A model generated the notes under the pieces. The model was not told the DNA's origin. It worked only from the letters and a program-made list of their open reading frames with translations, and did not search any database. Source: Microcebus murinus (Eukaryota > Chordata > Mammalia > Primates > Cheirogaleidae). Taken from it: DNA of 64,000 bases. The position numbers and the translations under genes were made by a program. This document shows positions 9,905-22,274 of this stretch, in pieces. Where the stretch lies: positions 17,346,501-17,410,500 of the forward strand of contig NC_134113.1 in assembly GCF_040939455.1 (NCBI RefSeq), read 5' to 3'. Every line of letters begins with the position of its first letter. Position 1 is the stretch's first letter.

Positions 9905-10705
9905 TGGTCCATGCTTAGGAGAGTATGGACCATACTTCTGCGTCCTACAGATATCTAGCTAAGCACCTTCTCCAGACTTCTCCAAATCAACCCTTGAAGG
10001 AGCGTGGGGACAGAGGCCAGAGAAGTTCGGGGGAGTTGCGAGTGGCAACAAGGAGTTGATGGAGAACTTTCCCACCAGGCAGCTGGGCTCTCCCTGCATT
10101 TGCCCTTAGACTTGCTCACTTTTGGAGACCTTCCTTCATGCAGGTCAAATCTTTTAAAAGCCCTCTGTCCTCCTGCTCTCCCTCCCCACAAAGGGTCTCG
10201 TAGAAGGAAGGATAAGATGAGTCTGTGTCAATGATGGAAGCAAACAATTCTCACCTTTGTCTTGCCTCTTGGAGTTGTTTGTGGCTCTCTCTGCAAATGA
10301 AAGGGCTCTCTATAAACCTGCTGACCCACAGTACTGTGAGGTGGCAGGGAGTCCAAAAAGAGGAATTATCTAAGTATTCAGTGTTACAGATTTTTTCCCC
10401 TAAAACAATCCCTTGTGTTATGTGGGCAGACTGAGAAATGTTTGTTAAATATTTGTAGACTATTCAAGAATGTAACTCTAGCATATTTAAGGATGTGGCT
10501 CTAGAATGTAACTCCTATACATCAAAGGAAAATGATGAGTCTAGCAAAGTTTGCAAAGATTTTCATTAAATTTCATACATTTCCCATGATGCTGAAACCA
10601 CCCATATGTTGCTGGTAGAAGCAACTGGAACAATCTATTTGAAGTACACTTTCGAAGTCCTTCATCCCAGCAACAGGGCTCTGTATATACCAGTCCCCTA
10701 AACAT
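9905..10705. other. Non-coding DNA, nothing recognised
   Basis: No confident repeat or exon. A local duplication-like pair 'gaatgtaactct' (near 10468) and 'agaatgtaactcc' (near 10503) is present. Confidence 0.4.
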
Positions 10706-10709
10706 GGTG

Positions 10710-10850
10710 GTTCCTGGGAGAGTGGGCTTGGGAGCCAGGCAGGCGTGAATTTGCCTTTGGTGAATCACATAACATTGCAGCCTCAGTTTCCTCATCTGTA
10801 AGATGGGCATAATGATACACACTTTCCGATTTGTTGTGAGGACAACACGG
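10710..10850 (+). repeat. MIR SINE
   Basis: Forward MIR: 'gggagccaggcaggcgtgaa', 'gcctcagtttcctcatctgt', 'gttgtgaggacaacacgg'. Confidence 0.8.
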
Positions 10851-10879
10851 AGCCCAGTCAGACCAATCAGAGGCACCCA

Positions 10880-11175
10880 TGGCGCAGGTTGAGACAGGAG
10901 CTGGTGATGCAAAGACGCAGAACTGGCAGAGAATCCACTTTAGTGGTGGCGGCAGTGAAATCCAATGGCGGTGGCCATGGTGGCCTCCCTGGACTGTTTG
11001 TGTGCTGTGATGTCGGCTACTGCCGACCTCCCTTCATCCTGCTGATTTTTGAGCTATTTCCCAGCCTTCCCCGCGTTTCTCTGAGTTAACCCATGACTCT
11101 TTCAATAAATTCCTTTTGTGCTGAAATCGTAGTTTCTGTTGCTTGCAGCTAAGAACCCTGAATGTACAGATGGCA
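10880..11175 (+). mobile_element. LTR-like remnant (MaLR/MLT1-like 3' end)
   Basis: Ends with 'caataaattccttttgtg' and 'ctgttgcttgcagctaagaa', resembling the 3' end of MLT1-type LTRs. No internal retroviral genes. Subfamily uncertain. Confidence 0.4.
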
Positions 11176-11454
11176 AGGTATGGATGAAGAAGCAAAACCT
11201 ATAGCTGGGCCGCCAGTGTCTCAGGGGATCTGGCCTATTTCCCTTCCTTTTATGACCTCTTGCTACCAGGCAGGAAGCTAAAAATGGAAGATAATCAAAG
11301 GCCAGTCGAGGGAGAATATCATTCTGCTACCGAAAATACCTTTGTTTTTCTAGGTGCGTTGCGACCCAGCCCAGATCTGAGTTGGGCTAAGAGGTGGACC
11401 AGCAGCCAGAAGGCCTGTGCCCGAGTCTCAGCACGCCTCCCCCTGGCTGTGCGA

Positions 11455-11830
11455 CTGTCCTGGACTGAACTGTGTCCTCCCCAAAAGGCCTAACCCTCCA
11501 CGCGACTGTATTTGGAGATGGGGCCTTTCAGGAGGTAATGAAGGTTGAATGAAGTCGTGAGGGTAAGGCCCTGATCCAAGAGGACTGGTGTCCTTACAAA
11601 AAGAGGAAGAGACACCAGAGATCTCGCTCTCCTCGTGTGCCCAGAAGAAAGGCCACGTGAGGACACAGCGAGAAGGCAGCCATCTACAAGCCTCACCAGA
11701 AGCCAACCCTGCAGCACCTTGATCTTAGACTTCCTGTTTCCAGAACTGTGGGAACATAAATGTCTGTTGTTTGAGCCACCAATTCTACGGTGCTAAGTTA
11801 CGGCAGCCTGAGCAGACTGATACAGTGACC
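11455..11830 (+). mobile_element. MLT1-like solo LTR (MaLR, endogenous retrovirus-like)
   Basis: Nearly complete forward LTR by landmarks: 'actgaactgtgtcctcccca', 'gagatggggcctttcaggag', 'gtgaggacacagcgagaagg', 'gatcttagacttcctgtttc', and near the 3' end 'cagcctgagcagactgatac'. No coding internal region remains, so it is a solo LTR. Confidence 0.75.
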
Positions 11831-12054
11831 GCAGGAAACTCACTTTGTAGAGGATGCTGGTCATGTTGAGTCCTTCCCACTCCAGGTGGGAACCAGAACT
11901 GGCTCCCCCAGAGTCCCTTGCGGCTAGCGTGGGCATGCGCCCAGGCTCCGCCACGCAGACCCGCATGCTGTGTGGCCAGGGTGGTGGCGGCGGAGGAGTC
12001 CAGCTCTTGGAGCAGCTGCGAGGAGTTTACAGGAACCAGCCCCAGCTTCATCCA

Positions 12055-12505
12055 TATGAGCTGTCAAAAATTGCCACAGACTTGGTGGCTTAAAACAACA
12101 GAAATATATTCTCCCACTGTTCTGGAGGCCAGAAGCCTGAAGTCACGGTGTTGGCGGGGCCATGCGCCTTCCAAACGCTCCAGGGATCTTTCCCTGTCCC
12201 CTCTGGATTTGGGGAGCTCCCAGCATTCCTTGGCGTATGGCCAGGTCACCCGAATCTCTGCCTCCTCTGTTTTCACACACCTTTCTCTGTGTCTGTGTCT
12301 TCTCTCCTCTTCTGTCTCTTATAATGACACTTGTTATTGGATATAACGGCCACCCAGATAATCCAGGACAATCTCTTCTCGAGATCCTTAATTATATCTG
12401 CAAAGACGCTTTTCCAAATAAGGTCCCATTCACAGGTTCCAGGGGTTCTGACGGAGGACATATCTTTTTTGGGGGGACGAAGCATTCAGCCCACTACAGA
12501 TAGTA
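12055..12505 (-). mobile_element. MLT1-like solo LTR, reverse
   Basis: Reverse-orientation landmarks: 'gtggcttaaaacaacagaaa', 'ttctggaggccagaagcc', 'tttccaaataaggtcccatt', 'tttttggggggacgaagc'. Together with the forward copy at 11455-11830 it makes an inverted LTR pair. Confidence 0.7.
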
Positions 12506-12509
12506 ATAG

Positions 12510-14710
12510 TATTAATGATAGCCATGTTTTTATGGCAACAGCCCCTGGAGCTCTTGCTTTCAGTGAGTAGGCACAGACCTGCCACCTGAGGTCCTTTAAC
12601 ATATTCCTGTTCCTCTTACGTTAGCAGAGTATTTGCCTTTAACCAAGAACTCTGACTGATACATACTTGGCTTTCCAAGACTCACTTCTCCAACTGGAAC
12701 ATGCAAGGGCTGGACTAGGGAAGCCTTAACATACCTTCTTGTTCTGACTTTTGATCGGCTATAGAATTGTCAGCTGAACTTGGTTCACGAAGATGTGACA
12801 AATCAATGCCATCAATATTAGGAACTCATGGAGAGCCTTTTAAATATGGCCTCCACCCAGGTTGGGGGGGGGGTTGTCTCTCCAAGCGAAGCTTCTCAAA
12901 AAAGAGCAGGTCACACCGTGGGTGCGGATAAACAACCACCACCTTGGGATGCAGAGCTTATTCTGTGGCGTCAGACTGTTAATATTCAAGCTGTTAGATA
13001 ATCTCTTTATGATAACGATAGACCTAGGCTCTGCAAATGAAATTAAGAATGCTGATCGGCAAGGGAAGAGCAGCAAGAACTAATTGCACACAGCAGGGTG
13101 TGAATTTTCAGAGCCACACGGAAATGGGAGTGACTGTGCTCACGTGACAGCCTGAGACAGTGAGCTCCAGAGAGCCCCGGTGCCAAGGGGTCAGGGCTCT
13201 GATCCCAGCTTGGCCACCAGCCGACCGCATGTCATGGAGCAAGCTATTCCCTTCCCTCATCTCAAGAGCTGCAGGAGATAAAGCCTGAGAAAGCAACACA
13301 CCGATGTAAAGGGTTGGGATCTGTTAAGTAAAAATAATTGAAGTAGTAACTCTCAGCAGGACCATTCTATGGGGGGACAAAGGACTCACAGTTCCTCCCT
13401 CGTTTTAATTGTAACTTCAGTGCCATTTGGATAAAACTTCAACAAAATCAGTCATCAAATAATCCCATTAGGTGACCCCTGACCCTGCCACTATATGAGT
13501 CAGCAACATTTGGGTTCAGAACTCCAATTCCAACTAGTTTCAACCAAAAGGGACTTTTTTGGCTCCTGTAATTGGGATCTTCAAGCTGGCTGGAGACATG
13601 CGGGGATTCAGGTTTCAAGCTGTGCCTTGAGGAAAATGCCTCCCTCTAGCCCTCCCTACAAGGGGCTTCCTTTTGTGTTGTCTTCACTCTCAGGTGGCTG
13701 CCGCCTGATCCGGGCTGTCCTTCAGCTCACCGTCCACTGTGCAAAGAGCTCGCCTCCTTCCTGACAGCCCCCGCGGGAGTCTAGAGCTGTATTCCCACGG
13801 GCCCTGCGCACCCTTCATCAGCCACAGGGACCAGAGAATGTGGCATTCTCAGCGATCAAGCCCCGAGAGCATGTCCTATCCTGCAGCCAGAAGCCGGGAC
13901 AGCCCCACCCACATCACACGGACCAAGAGGAGTGCCAGGGTGATTCCCCCAGAGGCAGCTACCCTTTTCTGCACAGGGGCTCAGAGCCGTGTCTTCCCGA
14001 TCCCTACACTGGTGGCCACCAAGTCACAACAGGTTCTAGGTTCTGCTGGAGGCCATTTGCTCTCTGGATCCCTGCATGTCCCGGGCAGACCATGGGAAGC
14101 CAGGAGGGCTGTGGCAGCTTATCTAGCCAACCGGACACTTCCTTCCACCATTCTACTACCCTGCACTGGATGTGACCACACCGGGACTTCTCTGTCCTCC
14201 CCCCAGCTACCTATGGGGAAGTTTGGCATGACAATCCCATTGCTGAGTGACCCAAATGCCCCTTGGGCCCTACCGCCCCTCTGTGGCTTGGTCCCAAGGT
14301 TGGGGGAGGGGCTGGGGAGAGGAGGTACAAGAACTCTGGGATTTCACCTCTGCTCACTCTGCCTCCTTCTCTCTTCTCCTTCCCACAGTCAGCTGAGGTA
14401 GGAACACGTGGCTTCCCATGTCTTTAAAGCCACAACGTCATATCCAGAGTACAACTCCCGTGTCCAGGCAGCCGGTTCTACTGTTGTTAATGTGTTAACA
14501 CATTATATAACCTAATGGTCACATAATGGGACTGTGGGACCAGAATGGGAGCTGAAGAAGTATGGAAAATCCTTTTTTCTCTCTTGGCAAATCCTGGCTT
14601 GAAATGCTACTTCAAAATCTAAACCCGAGGAATGATCTTTTTCGCTCTAGGTGGAAACTTTCTTTCTCTGGGGGAAAAGCCTCCTAGCCTAGGGTTTGCA
14701 TTTGTATGGT
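12510..14710. other. Mostly single-copy non-coding DNA
   Basis: A weak forward MIR may lie at about 13135-13330 ('ctctgatcccagcttggcca'). Otherwise no repeat or exon is recognised. The 220-codon open frame at 13739-14401 shows no known domain and lies in GC-rich DNA. Confidence 0.4.
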
Positions 14711-14714
14711 GCTT

Positions 14715-14870
14715 TCCAGTGTAAACATGCTTCCGTGAACATTATATCCCAACAACTCAGCAATTGGAGTAAGCACGTCCATTATATAGACAAAGAAACT
14801 GAGACAAAGAGGGCTAAATAATGGCAGAGCTTGGACTTGAATTTATATCTTCAGACAAATATATGCTGAG
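14715..14870 (-). repeat. MIR SINE
   Basis: Reverse MIR: 'gacaaagaaactgagacaaa', 'ggcagagcttggacttgaat'. Confidence 0.65.
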
Positions 14871-14879
14871 CATATATTA

Positions 14880-15650
14880 CATTCCTCAGTAGACTTAGGA
14901 ATTTTTTATTACGCTTTCCTTTTTTTATTCATTCCCCTTAATAAAATCTACAAATTCTCATAAAGAAATTATATTTACACATGGATTTATAAAAAATTCA
15001 CAGTTTCAGCTTGGCCATGGAGAATAAAGTTTGTGCTTGTCCATTTGTGTCTAGGTGGGTCAAATGTGAATAACTTCAGCGTTGAACGTTTGGCCAGTGG
15101 GAAAAAAATTCCCTGAAAACTGGAGCCATTTCACAAATCGATGCCAGAGAAACACTGGCCTAGTAGATCTCAGAAGTACCTGGCAGCTCTAATTCCAGGA
15201 TTGTTCATATGGGATTCACTCAAGGCAGGTGTCTGGACCAGAAATCTCCTTTCCAATACTGTAATTTCATGTTTCTTAAGTAGTATGAATCCGTCATTAA
15301 AACTCTCATTGTTAGGAAAGAATATGTAGGAGTAAATGCTTGAAAGAAAAAAAAACCAAAATTGGGCAAATACCAAATACCCAAATGTGGACAAACTAAA
15401 CCGGTAAAGGAAGGAAAAATGATAGAAAGAAACTTGGCCTTCCTGAAACGATTCATGAAATGATTTTTTGAAATAGCAAATCTGTCTAGCATGTGTATAA
15501 TGAAATTTGATTTACCAAAATTCAATTTTTGGCCAAGAGTCTGTGAAATAGTGAAGCTTGCCTATCACGGCAAAGGCAAGGTCATCTCCCCTTGGAAGAC
15601 TGGATGCTGCTGGTGACTCTCTGTGACTCTGGGGACATTTCAGCCTATAC
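14880..15650. other. AT-rich single-copy DNA
   Basis: Repeat-poor, AT-rich. No coding signal or recognised element. Confidence 0.4.
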
Positions 15651-15699
15651 TGGCTTCTAAATTTATCCCTTCAGCTCTGCCTCCTCCCCAACCCCTGAG

Positions 15700-15920
15700 C
15701 TTCAAACTCAAACATTCATCTGCCTGCTTGTCTATAGACCCTTTTGGATGTATAATAGCATCTCAGTTCGGACATAGCTAAAAGATAACTCTTGATTTGC
15801 ACCTAAATCTTGTTTTTTTGTTTTCTCCCCCTAGTCTTCAACACCTCCCTAAGTGGCAACACCCACCCAATTGCTCAAGCCAGAACCTTAGAAGGCACCC
15901 ATAATCTCTGTGGTGGATAT
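15700..15920 (+). repeat. L2-type LINE fragment
   Basis: 'tggatgtataatagcatctc' and 'caattgctcaagccagaacc' correspond to the same consensus segment as the longer copy at 40335-41410. Confidence 0.55.
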
Positions 15921-15929
15921 CAATAGCAA

Positions 15930-16740
15930 ACGTATCCATTGTTCAATTAAGGTGGACAGAGACCCCAAATGACTATGACTTAAACAAAACAGAAATTTAT
16001 TTTATGTATGTCTTCCTCCTGTAGAGAGGGTGGTAGGTAGTCCAGACTTGTGAATATGTCTCCACTCCATGAAGTTCTCAGGGATGTAGACTCCTTCCAG
16101 GTCATTGTTCCACTATCCCTGGATGTGGTCTACCTCTTCATGACACAAAATGGCAACTAAAGCACCAGTCATTGCATCAGGAGTCCAAGCAGTAGTATAG
16201 GAGGCATGGAAAAGAGGCAAAGAGCATATACTAGCTATCTTTTAAGAGAGGTAATTTTGGTAACACTCATTGGCAGAACTTAGTCACATGACTGTATCAC
16301 CTAACTGCAAGAGAGGCTGGGAGATATAGTCTATTTTTTTTTTCCCCATTTTTTTTTTTTTTTTTTTTTTTGGTGGAGACAGAGTGTCACTTGGCGTCCT
16401 GGGCAGAGTGCAGTCAGGGTGGGTCACCACAAGCTCCTGGTACTGGGCTGTGAGCCATCCTTCTTCTTCAGCCTCCCAGGTAGCTGGGACTACAGGCGCT
16501 TGCCAGAGTGCCCGGCTGTGTTTTGTTGGTTTTTGTGTATTTTTTACCTTTTTTACTTTTTTTTTTTAGATTTAGAGACGGGGTCTGACTGTGCTCAGGC
16601 TGTGTTCAGGCTGGTGTCGAACCCCTGAAGCAGCAGCTATCCGCCCGCCTCGGCCTCCCAAAAAGCTAGGACGAGAGGCGTGAGCCACCTCACCGGGCCG
16701 AGATGTAGTCTGTTTTACAGGCAGTCATACCTGAAATACA
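15930..16740 (-). mobile_element. MaLR/ERVL-type LTR, split by an Alu
   Basis: Reverse LTR landmarks: 'aaacagaaatttattttatg', 'tggcagaacttagtcacatg', 'tgcaagagaggctgggagat'. An Alu inserted at 16339-16699 duplicated the LTR end (gagatatagtct at 16321, gagatgtagtct at 16700). No retroviral genes. Confidence 0.6.
16339..16699 (-). repeat. Alu SINE, unusually divergent
   Basis: A reverse Alu: T-rich start, 'agcctcccaggtagctggga' in the middle, 'gcctcggcctccca' and 'gcgtgagccacc' at the end. Flanked by an imperfect duplication of about 18 bp (16321-16338 and 16700-16717). The body has many small insertions and substitutions, including an internal near-duplication 'gctcaggctgtgttcaggct'. Confidence 0.8.
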
Positions 16741-16889
16741 TGACTATGTTCTTAGCTAAAAGTTGGGAGTTTTACTACTGTAGGAGGAGGATAGACCAGG
16801 TATTGGGGCGGGAGGACGTGGCCAGGAGTTTCTGCCATCTGAGGGTTGTGAGGCTCTGTGTTCAGGGGCCCCTGCCTGCTCTTTGACCT

Positions 16890-17700
16890 CTTCTCCTCGA
16901 CCTTGCTCAACACAACTTAGCCGTGCTGGCCTTTTCTCATGCCTTGTGAATACTCCAAGCTTGTTCCAGCCTTAGGGCCTTTGTGTCTGCTGCTCCCTCC
17001 TCCTGAGATGTGTCTTCCAGGCTTGCCCATGGCTGGCTTCTCATTACTCCAATCTCAGCTCAAATGTCACCTCCTCACTGGGCCCTTCCCTAACCACCCT
17101 TTCTTTTTCTTTTCTTTTATTTATTTATTTTTATTTTTTTATTTTTTTTGAGACAGGGCCTCACTCTGTCTCCCCAGCTAGAGTGCAGTGGCATCATCTT
17201 AGCTCATTGCAACCTCAAACTAACTCCTGGGCTAAAACGATCCTCCTGCTTCAGCCTCCAGAGTAGCAGGGACTACAGGTGCATGCCTGACTAATTTTTC
17301 TATTTTTAGTAGAGATGGGGTCTCACTCTTGCTCAGGCTGGTCTCGAACTCCTGGCCTCAGGCAATCCTCCCGCCTCAGCCTCCCAGACTGCTAGGATTA
17401 CGCGTGCGAGCCACAGGGCCTGGCCCCTGACCACCGTTTCTAAGACAGCGTCTCCACACCAACCAGCTGCAATCACATAACCCTATTTTATTTTCTTCAA
17501 AGCACTTCAAAATTACTCTCTGAAAATACCTTTCACTTTTTTTTTAATCTCTCCCTGGTTTGGGTAGCTCTGCTTATGAACAAAATAAGCTCCATCAGGG
17601 CAGGGCCCTCAACTCTCTTGTTCACAGTGAATTCTCCACATTGGCATAGAGTAGATACTCAATAAACATCTGATAAGTAAATGAATGAATGAACTTGTCA
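16890..17700 (+). repeat. L2 LINE 3' end, split by an Alu
   Basis: 'ccagccttagggcctttgtg' and 'ctcaaatgtcacctcctcac' precede the Alu at 17101-17425. After it the L2 continues through 'ctccatcagggcagggccc' to 'gatactcaataaacatctg' and an atgaatgaatgaa tail. Confidence 0.8.
17101..17425 (-). repeat. Alu SINE inserted in L2
   Basis: Reverse dimeric Alu with 'gagacagggcctcactctgt' and 'tagtagagatggggtctcac'. Target duplication ccctaaccaccct (17088-17100) and ccctgaccaccgt (17425-17437), two mismatches. Confidence 0.9.
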
Positions 17701-18049
17701 ATTCATTTGTCACCAATAAATTTGAAACTGAACTTATCAATTCATCATTAATATTCCCCGAGCTTCCCACACAGATGAGCTGCTGCTGTCACTGGACAGT
17801 TGTTTCTCTGCTGCAAATAAGGAAACAATTCTTTTTTCCTTGAGACTCCGTCAGGAGAGATGGGAGAACAGAATTTGGACTTCAAAGGAAGCCTTGCCCG
17901 GCTCTGACTTTGCTGCCTGAAGCAGGGACTGAACCTAAACGAACAGGGAAGAGAAAGACCAGCCAGGTTTCTGTAGCCTGTGCTGACATGCTGTCTGGAA
18001 GTTTCTGAATTGAGTCTCCAGGGTGGCAGCCACAGCTCCCGGGCAGTGT

Positions 18050-18285
18050 GGGCTGTGGCAGTCAAGATCACAGTCCTCTTCCTAGTTCTGCCACTTACTG
18101 GCTGTGCCGGTGTGGCCTTAGGCAAGTGCCTTAAACACCACCACCCCCCCGTGCCTCAGTTTCCTCATTATACATTGATACATATAATGATAGTCCCTTC
18201 TGCTGCAGGGTGTTGTGATGATTAAATTAGTTAAAATATGTACATTGCTTTTTAAGCTGGATACAGAATAAGCATTCAGTCAACG
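18050..18285 (+). repeat. MIR SINE, near full length
   Basis: Forward MIR: 'tctgccacttactggctgtg', 'ggccttaggcaagtgcctta', 'cgtgcctcagtttcctcatt', 'ggtgttgtgatgattaaatt'. Confidence 0.9.
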
Positions 18286-18289
18286 AAAT

Positions 18290-19000
18290 CATTACCACTA
18301 GATGCTGGGTGTATTTTTTAAGCCTCCCAGATGACCCTGCAACGGCAGCTGCTGTTCTTCCATGCGACCGATGTGAACACAGAGGCTGGGCAGGCAAGCC
18401 TCATCACCTGCTAATGTGGCTGAACCCCCTGCAAACCACCGGGAATACGCCCTGGTTTCAGGGACGGGACTAGTGTCCTTGGTGAGCTGACTCAGCAGCT
18501 ATGGCCCGCGTGGCCGCCACACTGGCTTCTGTGGCCACAGGTACAACAACAGCTCTCTTTAACTTGTGCTGAGAATCTACCATGAGCCCAGCCCCGGGCC
18601 AGGCTCCTGGAATGTAAAGATCAGGAAACCCAGCCCCACCGTGAGGACGCCGCTCACAGGTGACGGGGGAGACAGGTGTACAGGCCAAGCCCCCAGCGTC
18701 TCAGCAAACAGTGGCCGGTGCCCTGCCAGGGGCTGCATAAGGCTTCTTAGAGCAAAAAGGACGTCAGACTTGAGCCTGGAAGGATGAGCAGGCTATAGCT
18801 AAGCAAAAATATAGGGTGGGGTTGAAGGAAGAGAAGGAAGGGTCTGGGAAGAAAGAGTTTCCCAAAGAAAGGGAACCGAAGGGACAAAGGCACAGATGTG
18901 TGGGGCTGGGATCTTTGTGCCATTCCCTGCTAATCTCCTAGGACAGCATCTGGCACATAGTAGGTGATCAATAAGTACTTGTTGATTGCATAGGAAGGGG
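18290..19000. other. Non-coding DNA, nothing confident
   Basis: A MIR/L2-like tail ('catctggcacatagtaggtg' near 18946) is visible; otherwise no repeat or exon. Confidence 0.4.
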
Positions 19001-19004
19001 AGGG

Positions 19005-19100
19005 GCGTTGGGTATTATTACTTCCAGAGACAAATGAGACTCCGCAAGGCCAAGTGGTTTCCCAAGGTCCACAGGGCTGGTAAGCGGTGCGTCCAGGACG
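19005..19100 (-). repeat. MIR SINE fragment
   Basis: Reverse MIR core: 'gacaaatgagactccgcaag', 'ccaaggtccacagggctggt'. Confidence 0.55.
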
Positions 19101-19214
19101 TGCCTCCAGCACTTACGACCGTGGGGTCAATGGGGACAGAAAATAACATTTCCTTAAACCAAACAGTAGAAAGTGGAGCTACCCAAACCAGGGAGGGGAA
19201 ACCCTCTCCCAACA

Positions 19215-19620
19215 GGGGACTGGACCAATAAAATGTGGTATAGACATGATGGAATACTATACAGCAAAGAAAATGAAGGAAGCACTGCCCCAGGGTGGCT
19301 CTCACAAGCACAGTGTGAAGGAGCAGCAGCAGCCACAGAGACTGCAGTGCGTGTTGCGTCCACGTGGTTTATAAGCAGGCGAATTAAGCCACGCTGTGAG
19401 AGGTCAGGACAGCAATCGCCTTTGGGAGGGAGGAAGGGATTGGAGGCCGGCAGGATCCCCGAGGGGTTTCTGGGGAGGCGGGAAAGCTCTCTTCCTTCAC
19501 CCGGGGTGCTGCTTACACAGGCGTGCTCACCTGGCATAACTCACTGAGGGCCACACTTACTGGTTTGTTGTTTTCCTATATGCTACATTTTTCTTTAAAA
19601 GCTTCATGTTTGCAGTGGGG
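19215..19620 (+). repeat. Ancient L1M 3' fragment
   Basis: 'ccaataaaatgtggtataga' and 'atgatggaatactatacagc' are typical of old L1 3' regions; the tail 'ttttcctatatgctacattt' fits the same class. Confidence 0.6.
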
Positions 19621-19664
19621 GACATCTATACTTTGCTTTAAATATTCGTTCCAGGATCAGTATT

Positions 19665-19795
19665 CCAGAAAACGCCTGTGATCATCCAAGTTGAAATTAA
19701 ATAAGCTAATACCCCCAAAGCACTTAGCGTGGTGTCTGGAACAGAGGACCCTGCTCAATAAACGCTAGCAGTTGCTATTAATATTATTATTATCC
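19665..19795 (+). repeat. MIR SINE tail
   Basis: 'aagcacttagcgtggtgtct' followed by 'tcaataaacgctagcagttg' is the forward MIR 3' end. Confidence 0.7.
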
Positions 19796-20361
19796 TACAG
19801 AATCTTTTACTTTCTAAACAGCAGTGGAGAATTTTTTAAAAGCACATGAAGACTAAAACCCAGCTCAAGCGCCAAGAGTCCACCTTAAAAGAAGGGAGGG
19901 ACGGTACAAAAATAAGGTGAAATCCTTCCCCGCCAGGCCCAGCCAGTGCCAAGGCCAAGGCCAAGGCCATTTTCCCCTCATGGCCGTGTGCCAGGGGAGG
20001 GCCGAGCTGCCTGCCAAGCTCCAGCGCAGCCCTTCCCTCGTCCATATGGTTTTTCTTTGCCCTTTTTTTTCCATTACTCGCACAAGACACCTTTTTATAA
20101 AGTGAGGCTTCTGGACTCAGACCCAGTACAGGGATGCGTGCTTTTAGAGAAGGAAGGCAGAGCAGCCGCTTTAGCTGCCGGCCACGAGTGCCAGGAACAC
20201 ACTGTCATAAAGCTCACCGTGTCCCACGCCAAGGCCCTTATCACTTGGTGCCATTCCCCAGCCCTTCTCCTCCTCACAGGGCGCCTACACCCCTTCTTGG
20301 TCCTGTATCTTCCTGCCAACACCCAACCCTGGTCCTACCACCCCCCCTCCACACTCTGCAG

Positions 20362-20458
20362 TCATGTGTCCACACACACTCACGTGCTCACAGTCACACA
20401 CGCACACACAGAGCACATGCTCATGCCCATTCTCCTGCACACTCGCACTCTCACTCAT
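20362..20458 (+). repeat. CA-rich degenerate microsatellite
   Basis: Interrupted cacaca, cacgca and tcactc units directly upstream of an Alu. Confidence 0.75.
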
Positions 20459-20473
20459 CAAAAAATACTCATA

Positions 20474-21010
<537 letters not shown>

Positions 21011-21344
21011 GGGATGTTTCTAGAAAAGAGGCAAGAAGGGGAAATGGGTTGCAAGTGCAAACGCTTCTGAGGTAGGGGTGCAGGGGTGAATTTGCCATAC
21101 CCGTGACCCACAGAAGCCCCCACTCCGCTCTGGGCACACCGGAGGTGGGTCTGGCTGAACTCAGAGGGGGTGGGTGAGGGGCTGCAGGACCAGAAGGGAG
21201 GCAGAGATTCGGTCTCTTCCTCTTCCTCCTCAGTAGAGGGAACAAAGTTAGCAAAGACTGGAGAAGAGCAGATGTCACCCTCTACAATAAAGGTATTTTC
21301 ATGATCCTGAGAGCTTCGGAAGGGGCTGTAACGCTGGCTCGGTC

Positions 21345-21645
21345 AATTGTCTATTGCTGATAAGAAAGCATCCCACAATGGAGGGGCTAAAATGACAGCC
21401 GTTCCATCACAGCTCACAGCTCTGTGGGCTGGCCAGCTGGCTCACGTCTGCTGGTCTTAGTTGAAGTCTCTCATGTGGCCTCAGTGAGGTGGCAGCTGGG
21501 GCCGGAACATTCAGAATGCCTCTGTCTCTCCACATGGCCTCTTCGCACAGGTAGCTCGGGCTTCCTCGTACAGCAGCTGGGTCACAAGACTGAGACTTCC
21601 CAGAGAACAGAAGCCCTTCTTCCTCACTCCAGACACAAAAGAATA
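21345..21645 (-). mobile_element. MaLR-type LTR fragment
   Basis: Landmarks 'caattgtctattgctgataa', 'ctctgtgggctggccagctg' and 'tctccacatggcctcttcgc' match the reverse MLT1-class layout also seen at 29310-29740. Confidence 0.5.
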
Positions 21646-21647
21646 CA

Positions 21648-22008
21648 CAGTCATGTGTCACTTAACAACAGGGACAGGGTCTAAGAAATGTGTGGTTAGG
21701 TGATTCTGTCATTGTGCAAACATCATAGGGTGCACTTGCACAAACCTAGAAGGTCTAGCCTACTGCACACGGGGGCTGTGTGGTCTAGCCTATTGCTCAT
21801 GGACTACACGTCTGCAGAGTGTTACTGTACTGAGTACTGTAGGGCATGTAGGCAATTGTAACACAGTGGGAACTATTTGTGCATCTAAAGATATCTAAGC
21901 ATGGAAAAGGTATGGTAAAAAGACAGCATTATAATTTCCTGGCACCACTGTCATACGTGCAGTCTGCTGTTGACCGAAACGTCATGATGTGTTGCATGGC
22001 TGCACATA
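21648..22008 (+). mobile_element. Medium-reiteration DNA-transposon-like element with terminal inverted repeats
   Basis: Begins 'gtcatgtgtcacttaacaac' and ends with a near-complement, 'gtcatgatgtgttgcatggc'. Internally 'aatgtgtggttaggtgattc' and 'ttgaccgaaacgtcatgatg' match a common mammalian MER repeat whose name I cannot give with certainty. No transposase. Confidence 0.6.
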
Positions 22009-22009
22009 C

Positions 22010-22270
22010 TACATGATCACGTTATATTAAATTCTAGAAAATACAAACTGATCTACAGTAGCAGAAAGTAGATCAATGACTGCGTGAGCACGGGAGTAGC
22101 AAGTAGAGAGAAATGGATTATACTGGGGCATGAGGAAGCTTCTGCAGGTGATAGGTATATTCATTATTTTGATTCTTGCGGTGGTTTCACAGATGTGCAA
22201 ATACATCAAAACTCATTAATCATGTAGTATTGCATGTCAGTTATACCTCAATAAAGCTATAATGAAAAGA
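22010..22270 (+). repeat. L1M 3'-end fragment
   Basis: 'ttaaattctagaaaatacaa', 'attttgattcttgcggtggt' and 'ttatacctcaataaagct' are old L1 3' UTR landmarks. Confidence 0.75.
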
Positions 22271-22274
22271 AAAG

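Noticed and set aside
13739..14401. 220-codon plus-strand frame
   Set aside because: No recognisable domain, compositionally like GC-rich non-coding DNA, and no splice pattern to support an exon.
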